Origin: Limisoma sp963590405
GTDB lineage: Bacteria; Bacteroidota; Bacteroidia; Bacteroidales; Muribaculaceae
Assembly (NCBI GenBank): GCA_963590405.1
Contig: CAVAPE010000017.1
Coordinates: 1 to 34,164 of the forward strand
Reading direction: 5' to 3'
DNA: 34,164 bases
The notes beneath the pieces are model-generated. The model worked only from the letters and a program-made list of their open reading frames with translations. It did no database searches and was not told where the DNA came from. This document shows, in pieces, positions 7,752-14,281 of this stretch. Position numbers and translations under genes: made by a program. How positions within the stretch are numbered: the first letter of the stretch is position 1; the number at the start of each line of letters is the position of its first letter.

Positions 7752-8843
7752 TTACCTTTCTGTTGATTGTACGTTAGTAGTTGATTTCGCCACCCCACGG
7801 ATCGAGCAGCCGTAATGGCGCAGTTGGTCTTTGATGGCGTTCGTTTCGCTACCGATTTCGAGGTAGTGCGCTTTGCTGTCGTCGGCGGTAGTGCTGCGCT
7901 CCTTGCTCCAGTAGAAGCCTACCGAGTTGTCTTTTTTCGATGTGCCATCCATATATCCGGCAACTGGCAGGAAGATGTGGTTGTTGTATTTTTTGCTCAC
8001 CACGAGCAGACCGTATACGTCGTCCTGGGTGGTATAGGTGCAGGTCGTGTTGTCCGAGTTGATCAGTTCGGTGAAATCTTCGTCGGTTGGTATTCTGCAC
8101 GTGTAGTCCTCATCGCTGTGGCGCTTCGTCACAGCGTCGTCGTCGTCCTTGAGCGACACTTCGCCGTCGTTCGTTGTGTATGCCGTGTACTTAGAGTCGC
8201 TGTAGAAACTATAGTTGTTGAGTTCGAAATTTTCCTTGGTTTGAGTTTCGCCCCAAGCGTAATAATTGCCTATGTCGGTCGGCTCCGAAGCGCCAAGGTT
8301 GCACTTGCCCCAAAGCATTCCGCTCGGCAAGCCGAGGTCGATATAATCGTAGCCGTCGATGATCCTGTCGCCTGGCGTATCGCCGTAAGTCTTTACGTTG
8401 TACACATCGCCGTAGAGCACGCTGTCGCCAATTTTTACATATACGCGGCTATAGTAATATGTGCCGGTAATCAGATCGTCAATTGTGTATTCATACGTCT
8501 TGATTTCGTCGCCGAGCACCATGTACTGGTCGTTGATTGTAGGGCGTGGCTTTTCGTCGGAATAACAGACACCTACTTCAATGTCGTCTGCCAAACTTTT
8601 GAGTTCGTCGGACATGGTTACGACGGTTTTCACCTTGAAATAGTTCTGACCAATGGCCACCGTTGTGTTGGTTGCCGAGAACCAGTCGGAATCGAGCGCG
8701 TAGGTGATATAGTCCACGTTGTTGACGTTCAAGCCCGACAACTCGCCTTTTTCACTCAAAAGCCACACGTACTGCTGGGCAGACACCGTCTGCACCGACA
8801 GCAACAAGCCTAATATGGCTGCAAATATCTTTGTCTTTTTCAT
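7752..8843 (-). CDS. Secreted FISUMP-type paralog, type A, second gene of the operon
   Basis: 363 residues. Signal peptide MKKTKIFAAILGLLLSVQTVSA, then LSGLNVNNVDYITYALDSDWF, which parallels the type A gene at 5588-6664. A beta/Fn3-like domain (about 60-160) ends in SVLYGDVYNVKT; the FISUMP-like domain follows with YIDLGLPSGMLWGKCNLGA, YYAWGETQTKE, DDDDAVTK, CRIPTDEDFTELI and IFLPVAGYM. The gap to the next gene (start 7745) is 6 nt and to the preceding stop 26 nt. The central loop is very rich in Asp, Thr and Ser. Molecular role unknown. Confidence 0.87.
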   Translation of the reverse strand: MKKTKIFAAILGLLLSVQTVSAQQYVWLLSEKGELSGLNVNNVDYITYALDSDWFSATNTTVAIGQNYFKVKTVVTMSDELKSLADDIEVGVCYSDEKPRPTINDQYMVLGDEIKTYEYTIDDLITGTYYYSRVYVKIGDSVLYGDVYNVKTYGDTPGDRIIDGYDYIDLGLPSGMLWGKCNLGASEPTDIGNYYAWGETQTKENFELNNYSFYSDSKYTAYTTNDGEVSLKDDDDAVTKRHSDEDYTCRIPTDEDFTELINSDNTTCTYTTQDDVYGLLVVSKKYNNHIFLPVAGYMDGTSKKDNSVGFYWSKERSTTADDSKAHYLEIGSETNAIKDQLRHYGCSIRGVAKSTTNVQSTER

Positions 8844-8869
8844 TTGTTTTCTTTCTTATCGGGTTAGTT

Positions 8870-9922
8870 TTATTGTTTGTCTGCCACCGGACGTATTGGC
8901 ATTCCGATAAAGCGGTACTGTGGATAAATATTCTTATTTGTCGCTGTATTGTCGCTCCAGAAATAAGATGCCTCCAACCCTTCCTGCCTGATGCTTGTCC
9001 AGTAGCAGCAATTGCTGCCTATGTTTTTAGCGGCAGTATCATAGGATCCGGCTGCTGGGAGGAAGATGGATTTTTTGTTAGGGCCCGTCACGGTGTAGCC
9101 GTAGCACGTCCATCCGTCGGATGTTGTTCTGCTGCTCCATGTCCAGGTGCATTCGTCCATAAGTTCTTGCCAGTCGGTGGTGGTTGGTGTCTTCCACTTC
9201 TCGCCCCAAAGCACGGTTGCTACATCGTCTTCGGCGTCGAGTTGGTACTTGCTGTCATTGCTGTTGTATTTCGACAATGGTGATGACGAGCCGTATTTGT
9301 AGTTCGACCAAGCATAAGAGGACTTAAACGCCGTCTCGCCCCAAGCGAAGTAGCGTCCGTAGTCGCCTGCTACGCCGGCGCTCACGTTCTCCGAAGCCCA
9401 CAGTTTGCCGCTCGTCAAGCCGAGGTCCACAATGGCGTGTCCGTTAAGAGTGTCGGGGCTGGAGCCAGAGCCTGTTGTGGCTTTTTGGATGCGAGGACCG
9501 TAGAACACGTCGTCGCCGATGCAAATAAATGCGCGGATGAAGTAGTACGAGCCCGTGTTCAGACCCTTCAGTTCGCAGGTAAACGTCTGCTTGGTAAGGT
9601 CGGTATAGGTCTGGGTCAATTCCTTGTAGCCGTCGCCTATCGTCGGATCCTTGTAGACATAAGTGAAACACACGCCCACAATAGGGGTCTGGTCGAAACT
9701 CTTCACATCACTGCGCGACGACGAGATGTCGAACGAGAAACTAATCGAGTTGTCGGTCGATGTCGGCTCTGAATAAGTGATGGTAAACGGATTGTTGAAA
9801 AAGATTGTTCTCTGGTTGTATGTCTTCAACTGCCCGTTTTTGTCGAGCACGAAGACACTTTGCGCAAATGCGCATTGCAATGCCAGCAACAAACAACCTA
9901 AAACAAAAAATACTCTGCGCAT
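8870..9922 (-). CDS. Secreted FISUMP-type paralog, type B, first gene of the operon
   Basis: 350 residues. Signal peptide about 1-21 (ending CAFAQ), then VFVLDKNGQLKTYNQRTIFF, an Fn3-like beta domain (about 50-150) and a FISUMP-like domain (about 158-350) with IVDLGLTSGKLWASENVSA, YFAWGETAFKSS, DAEDDVATVLWGEKW, TPTTTDWQELMDECTW, SIFLPAAGSY and a C-terminal MPIRPVADKQ. It is the promoter-proximal member of a four-gene minus-strand operon. The protein is predicted to be exported; no lipobox or T9SS tail is visible. Homologous domains are widespread in gut Bacteroidales, but no function is established. Confidence 0.87.
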   Translation of the reverse strand: MRRVFFVLGCLLLALQCAFAQSVFVLDKNGQLKTYNQRTIFFNNPFTITYSEPTSTDNSISFSFDISSSRSDVKSFDQTPIVGVCFTYVYKDPTIGDGYKELTQTYTDLTKQTFTCELKGLNTGSYYFIRAFICIGDDVFYGPRIQKATTGSGSSPDTLNGHAIVDLGLTSGKLWASENVSAGVAGDYGRYFAWGETAFKSSYAWSNYKYGSSSPLSKYNSNDSKYQLDAEDDVATVLWGEKWKTPTTTDWQELMDECTWTWSSRTTSDGWTCYGYTVTGPNKKSIFLPAAGSYDTAAKNIGSNCCYWTSIRQEGLEASYFWSDNTATNKNIYPQYRFIGMPIRPVADKQ

Positions 9923-9955
9923 TTTTTTTAGATTTTTAATTCTTCATTATTAACT

Positions 9956-10019
9956 ATTGGATACCATTGGATACCATATCCACCCATGGTAGCATACAGC
10001 ATTCCAAGCGACAAATTTA
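9956..10019 (-). promoter_or_regulatory. Promoter -7 box and leader repeat of the FISUMP operon
   Basis: TAAATTTG on the minus strand (10012-10019) matches the -7 consensus; no TTTG lies 19-21 nt upstream, suggesting an activator or a weak promoter. The leader contains two exact tandem copies of ATTGGATACC (plus-strand reading, 9956-9965 and 9966-9975). Confidence 0.45.
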
Positions 10020-10144
10020 CAACTAATTATCCAATAATCTCCGTCCCCCCCCAAAAAAAAATAGAAAAAATTTATACGCTCCAGATGTTCTATAAAAATG
10101 GCGGCGTTGGGGAGGTGGGTGTTGGTGGCACCCACTAGGGGACG

Positions 10145-10444
10145 TTATTCTTCGCGGATTTCTTCGAACTCGACGTCGCTGATTTGCGACTCTTGGCGGA
10201 ACTGCACCTGTTCGTGGGGCGTTTCGGTCTCTTCGATGATTTCCTCAAACTTCACATAGTCGCCCACGCCGTCGTCGTAGACCTTGCGGCGCTGTGGCTC
10301 TTCGTCGCGGCTGTCGTTGGATGCTGCGCCGCGGAACGCTCCCGTGACCTTGTGCTTGAGGCGGAAGAATGCCGACAGCACGTTGATGACGATGCCGACG
10401 ACAACGATAAAAATGAAAAACAGGAAGAATGCAAAAAAGCCCAC
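10145..10444 (-). CDS. Small membrane protein, DUF4834-like
   Basis: 99 residues with a GTG start at 10444; no in-frame ATG exists between it and the upstream in-frame stop. The N-terminal 25 residues form one transmembrane helix (FFAFFLFFIFIVVVGIVI), followed by a basic then strongly acidic cytoplasmic tail (VKFEEIIEETET, SDVEFEEIREE). I recall proteins of this shape (DUF4834) next to pssA in Bacteroides, which matches the context here: it is 59 nt downstream of pssA. Function unknown; a role in membrane or lipid metabolism is only suggested by position. Confidence 0.7.
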   Translation of the reverse strand: MGFFAFFLFFIFIVVVGIVINVLSAFFRLKHKVTGAFRGAASNDSRDEEPQRRKVYDDGVGDYVKFEEIIEETETPHEQVQFRQESQISDVEFEEIREE

Positions 10445-10503
10445 TTTGTCCGAAATTATAGATTATCGTTATTTCTTAAAAACGCTGGCTACGGCGCATT
10501 TGT

Positions 10504-11226
10504 TCATCGCTTGCGGTCGGTGAGCGACAGCAGGATGTAGAACAGGATTGCCCAAAACAAGCCCGGCAAGCCGAGCAGAGCCACCAGCATCACCACGCCG
10601 AGAATGAGGGCGTAGCGGCGCACGTTGTCGCGCAGGGAGAGGTTCTTCACTTTAAGCGAGAACATCGGCAACTTGCTGACCATCAGCAGTGGGAAGAGTA
10701 CCACGAGAGCCGTCATCCACACGTCGCCGAGGTAGCGGAAATCCATATTCCACGCCACTACGCCAATCCAGAAGATGGCGTTGGCAGGTATCGGTAGACC
10801 GATGAATGAGGTGGTCTGGCGGTCGTCGATGTTGAACTTTGCCAAGCGGATTGACCCCCAAACGGCTATTAAAAACGCCAAATAAGCCAGCAATCCGGCA
10901 CCGTTGGCGCGCATCAAGCAGAACACCAATGAGGCGGGAGCCACGCCGAAACTAACGAGGTCCGACAGCGAGTCCAACTCTTTGCCGATGGCGGAGTGCG
11001 CCTTGAGAAGGCGAGCCGAGAGACCGTCGCAGAAGTCGAACACTGCAGCGAGGGCAATAAACACGAATGCCCATTCATAGCCCTGCAGGCAGCCCATCTG
11101 CTCCTTGAAACTGAACGCCGACACCACGGCGAGGCATCCAGAGAAGAGGTTGAGCGACGTGATGGTGTTGGGTATGTTTTGTTTTATTGCGCGAAAAAGT
11201 TTCATTGCTTGAGAAAAATTAGTCAT
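10504..11226 (-). CDS. pssA: CDP-diacylglycerol-serine O-phosphatidyltransferase
   Basis: 240 residues. This membrane enzyme makes phosphatidylserine from CDP-diacylglycerol and serine. The complete CDP-alcohol phosphotransferase signature DG-x2-AR-x8-G-x3-D-x3-D is present with D67, G68, A71, R72, G81, D85 and D89. Several hydrophobic helices follow. The start at 11226 overlaps the end of psd by 8 nt (ATGACTAA), which favours translational coupling; a second Met at 11205 (MKLFRAIKQN) would align better with shorter family members. Together with psd it forms the phosphatidylethanolamine branch. Confidence 0.9.
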   Translation of the reverse strand: MTNFSQAMKLFRAIKQNIPNTITSLNLFSGCLAVVSAFSFKEQMGCLQGYEWAFVFIALAAVFDFCDGLSARLLKAHSAIGKELDSLSDLVSFGVAPASLVFCLMRANGAGLLAYLAFLIAVWGSIRLAKFNIDDRQTTSFIGLPIPANAIFWIGVVAWNMDFRYLGDVWMTALVVLFPLLMVSKLPMFSLKVKNLSLRDNVRRYALILGVVMLVALLGLPGLFWAILFYILLSLTDRKR

Positions 11227-11887
11227 TTAATCGGGCGATAGGCGTGATGCCTCCGACAGTCTTGTCGCCGATTTTCACGAGGATTTCGGCGTCGACAGGC
11301 AGGTAGATGTCAACGCGCGAGCCGAATTTGATGAAGCCCAGATGGGCGGAGATGTCGGCCTTCGACCCCGGGTGAGCATAGGTTACGATGCGGCGGGCAA
11401 TGGCGCCGGCAATTTGGCGCACGAGGATGCGTGTGCCGCCTGGAGTGTGTATCACCACCGACGAATGCTCATTCTCGCTGCTCGATTTAGGGAGATATGC
11501 CGCGCGGAAGCGTCCTGGCTGATAAGCCACGCTCTCCACCGTGCCGTCGACAGGATACCAGTTGGCATGCACGTTGAACACCGACATGAACACCGACAAC
11601 TGTATTGCCTTGGTGCCCAGCAGGTCGCAGTTGTCGACCTCCTCAAGAGCCACCACCGTGCCGTCGACCGACGACACAACGGTATGCTCCCTCTCACCCT
11701 TGAAATTGCGCAAAGGCGAGCGGAAGAAGTTTGCCACAATCCACAATGCGAAGAGCGAGATGCCCCAGACAATGCCTTTGGCAACCCACGAAGCGACAAA
11801 AAGATAAATGGGGATGTTAATCACCACCAGTATCAGCGCAAAGGCGAGGATGATGTTAACGCCCTCTCTATGTATTTTGACTCCCAT
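11219..11887 (-). CDS. psd: Phosphatidylserine decarboxylase proenzyme (short, archaeal/Bacteroidetes type)
   Basis: 222 residues. The enzyme converts phosphatidylserine to phosphatidylethanolamine using a pyruvoyl group made by self-cleavage. The conserved cleavage Gly189-Ser190 sits in KFGSRVDIYLP near the C-terminus, as expected for the short form; VHANWYPVDG (about 106-115) is another conserved stretch. Two N-terminal transmembrane helices (about 11-33 and 37-54) anchor it. It is the first gene of psd-pssA-DUF4834, with its own strong promoter 54 nt upstream. Confidence 0.9.
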   Translation of the reverse strand: MGVKIHREGVNIILAFALILVVINIPIYLFVASWVAKGIVWGISLFALWIVANFFRSPLRNFKGEREHTVVSSVDGTVVALEEVDNCDLLGTKAIQLSVFMSVFNVHANWYPVDGTVESVAYQPGRFRAAYLPKSSSENEHSSVVIHTPGGTRILVRQIAGAIARRIVTYAHPGSKADISAHLGFIKFGSRVDIYLPVDAEILVKIGDKTVGGITPIARLND

Positions 11888-11940
11888 TATATTCGTTCTT
11901 CAGTAGTATAAAGCGGCACTCGTCGCCGCAATTATAATTA

Positions 11941-11971
11941 CAAAGATAGTATAAGGTGAGCGCAAAACAAA
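11941..11971 (-). promoter_or_regulatory. Promoter of the psd-pssA operon
   Basis: Minus-strand TTTG (11968-11971), a 19-nt spacer and TATCTTTG (11941-11948) match the consensus exactly. Transcription should start near 11934, 47 nt before psd. Confidence 0.75.
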
Positions 11972-11998
11972 AAAACTCGCTTATTTTTTGCGTTACCT

Positions 11999-13141
11999 TT
12001 ATAGCGACGCGTCGCCAGCGAAGAGGTCGAGCACGCGTCGCACCACCACGTGCATGTCGTAGTAGCGGTATTCAGCCAGTCGTCCGCCGAAAATCGTATC
12101 AGGCTCAGCCTCTGCAAGTTGGCGGTACTGCTGATAGAGAGCAGTGTTGCGCTCGTCGTTGACCGGATAGTACGGCTCCATGCCCGGCGTCCACTCCGTG
12201 GAATATTCGCGCGAGATGACCGTGCGCGGACAGGCATAAACCGCGTCGCCAAACATCTCAAAATGCTTGTGCTCAATCACTCGAGTGAATGGCACGTCGC
12301 GCGAAGTGTAGTTGACCACGGCATTGCCCTGATAGTTAGGCTTGTCGACCACCTCCTGCTCAAAGCGCACCGTGCGGTAGTGGAGCGCACCGAAGCGGTA
12401 GTCGAAATACTCGTCGATCGCACCCGTAAACACCACCTTGTCGGCAAGGCTACGCAACTCACCTCGGTTGGCGAGGAAATCGACGCCCGTGCGCACCTCC
12501 ACGCCTTGCAACAGAGCGTCGATCAGACGGTTGTAGCCGCCGATGGGGATGCCCTGATAGGTGTCGTTGAAATAGTTGTTGTCGTAGACAAACCGCAGCG
12601 GCAGACGCTTGATGATGAACGCCGGCAACTCGCTGCACCGCCGTCCCCACTGCTTCTCCGTATAACCCTCGATGAGCATACTGAAAATGTCGTTGCCCAC
12701 GAGCAGACGCGCCTGTTCCTCAAGGTTGCGCGGCTCAGCAATGCCCTCGGCAGCCATGCGCCCCTTCACGGCAGCGCGCTGCTGCTCAATCATGGCTTGC
12801 GCCTCGTCGGGAGTGGTCACGCCCCACATCTGCGCAAAGGTGTTCATGTTGAACGGCAGGTTGAAGACGCGTCCGCCATAGTTTGCCACGGGCGCATTGG
12901 TGTAGCGGTTGAACTCCACAAGCGAGTTGACGAAGCGCCACACCTCCGCATCGGAAGTGTGGAAGATGTGTGCGCCGTATTTGTGCACGTTGATGCCCTC
13001 CACCTTCTCGCAATAGAGGTTGCCGCCAGCCACTTGGCGACGGTCCACAACGAGGCAGCGACGACCGCGTTGGCGTGCCAGATGGGCAAACGTGGCGCCA
13101 GAGAGTCCCGCGCCGACAATCAGATAGTCATATTGAGCCAT
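11999..13141 (-). CDS. glf: UDP-galactopyranose mutase
   Basis: 380 residues, the usual length. It interconverts UDP-galactopyranose and UDP-galactofuranose using reduced FAD, supplying Galf for surface polysaccharide. The N-terminus has the FAD-binding loop GAGLSGA (10-16) and an acidic residue at the end of the second strand (VVDRR), followed by the family blocks KYGAHIFHT, RYTNAPVANYGGRVFNLPFN (about 79-98) and TGAIDEYFDYRFG. It is a single gene whose stop is 28 nt upstream of the psd promoter -33 box. No glycosyltransferase using Galf is in the window. Its start is close to the divergent promoter of the rluA-like gene. Confidence 0.93.
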   Translation of the reverse strand: MAQYDYLIVGAGLSGATFAHLARQRGRRCLVVDRRQVAGGNLYCEKVEGINVHKYGAHIFHTSDAEVWRFVNSLVEFNRYTNAPVANYGGRVFNLPFNMNTFAQMWGVTTPDEAQAMIEQQRAAVKGRMAAEGIAEPRNLEEQARLLVGNDIFSMLIEGYTEKQWGRRCSELPAFIIKRLPLRFVYDNNYFNDTYQGIPIGGYNRLIDALLQGVEVRTGVDFLANRGELRSLADKVVFTGAIDEYFDYRFGALHYRTVRFEQEVVDKPNYQGNAVVNYTSRDVPFTRVIEHKHFEMFGDAVYACPRTVISREYSTEWTPGMEPYYPVNDERNTALYQQYRQLAEAEPDTIFGGRLAEYRYYDMHVVVRRVLDLFAGDASL

Positions 13142-13204
13142 TGACGTAAATTTTGCGTAAAATTAGTGATTTTTCCGCCAATAAATTCCTCCCGGCGGAT
13201 GGAT

Positions 13205-13235
13205 TTTGCAATTCGGCTGATTTGCACTAATTTTG
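13205..13235 (+). promoter_or_regulatory. Promoter of the pseudouridine synthase gene
   Basis: TTTG (13205-13208), a 19-nt spacer and TAATTTTG (13228-13235) fit the consensus. Predicted start of transcription is near 13242, about 22 nt before the ATG. Confidence 0.7.
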
Positions 13236-13263
13236 CATCATCTATGCACAAATCAGAAGAATT

Positions 13264-14181
13264 ATGATGAGAAACGGAAAACCGGGGGCAGAACGCAACA
13301 GATGGCGCCCCGATAGCGTCCTTGTGTGGAAAGCCACGGAAGATGGCACGCTGATGCAATGCCTTGAGGCTAAACTCACCGACCACAAGCGCACTGCCAT
13401 CAAGGCTTTGCTGAAATACCACCAAGTGGCTGTCAATTCGATGCCTACGTCGCAGTTCGACGCTGAAATCCACGCTGGCGACACGCTGGCGGTCAACTTC
13501 ACGCGCCCGTTTGTCGTGTTCTCGCATCCGCGCATCAAACTCGTCTACGAAGACAACGATATCATCGTAATCAACAAGGGCAGCGGCATCCTCTCCGTGT
13601 CGACCGACAACGTGAAGGACGGCACCGCCTACAGCATCTTGCGCGACTATCTGAAGAAGAAGGATCCGCGGCTGATGCTCTTTGTGGTGCATCGCCTTGA
13701 CCGCGACACCTCCGGGCTGATGATGTTCGCCAAAAACGTAGAGGCGAAGGAGGCTATGCAGCACAACTGGAACAACATGGTGCTCGGCAGAAAATACGTT
13801 GCCGTAGTCGAAGGCAAGGTTGCCGACGAGGAAGGCACGGTGAAGAGTTACCTCGCTGAGACATCGCAGTATGAGGTCTACTCCACGCAGAACCCCGACG
13901 AAGGTCAGTTGGCAATCACCCGCTACAAGCGCCTGCAGTGCCACAACGGCTACTCGCTGATGGAACTCAGCCTCGACACTGGGCGCAAGAACCAGATCCG
14001 CGTGCACATGAAGGACCTCGGGCACCCCATCGTGGGCGACCGCAAGTACGGAGCCAAAAGTAGCCCCATCCATCGCCTCGGACTCCACGCACGCACGCTT
14101 CACTTTGCGCATCCCGTGACAAAGAAAGAGATGCTGTTTGAAACACCCATCCCGTCGCGCTTCCTTTCGTTGCTGAAATAG
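13264..14181 (+). CDS. RluA-family RNA pseudouridine synthase
   Basis: 305 residues. The family isomerises specific uridines in rRNA or tRNA. The signature HRLDRDTSGL lies at 143-152 with catalytic Asp146. Residues about 20-85 form a degenerate S4-like RNA-binding region (IKALLKYHQVAVN), and the later blocks GRKNQIRVHMKDLGHPIVGD match the RluA C-terminal motif. The substrate position cannot be told from sequence; RluC/RluD-type 23S rRNA targets are likely. Two ATG codons are adjacent (13264 and 13267). It has its own promoter. Confidence 0.9.
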   Translation: MMRNGKPGAERNRWRPDSVLVWKATEDGTLMQCLEAKLTDHKRTAIKALLKYHQVAVNSMPTSQFDAEIHAGDTLAVNFTRPFVVFSHPRIKLVYEDNDIIVINKGSGILSVSTDNVKDGTAYSILRDYLKKKDPRLMLFVVHRLDRDTSGLMMFAKNVEAKEAMQHNWNNMVLGRKYVAVVEGKVADEEGTVKSYLAETSQYEVYSTQNPDEGQLAITRYKRLQCHNGYSLMELSLDTGRKNQIRVHMKDLGHPIVGDRKYGAKSSPIHRLGLHARTLHFAHPVTKKEMLFETPIPSRFLSLLK

Positions 14182-14192
14182 CGGCGGTTAGA

Positions 14193-14251
14193 TTGTCGGT
14201 TTTCAGGAATTTATTCGTAAATTTGTGCGATTTTTCCAGAGGTGTCTCTGG
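14193..14251 (+). promoter_or_regulatory. Putative pheT promoter and leader hairpin
   Basis: TAAATTTG at 14218-14225 is a good -7 box; the nearest TTG (14193-14195) is at a long 22-nt distance, so the -33 element is weak. A perfect 6-bp hairpin, CCAGAG (14236-14241) with CTCTGG (14246-14251), lies in the early leader, about 30 nt before the start codon. Confidence 0.5.
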
Positions 14252-14281
14252 ACAAGACGCGTTTTGAAAATACTATAGACT

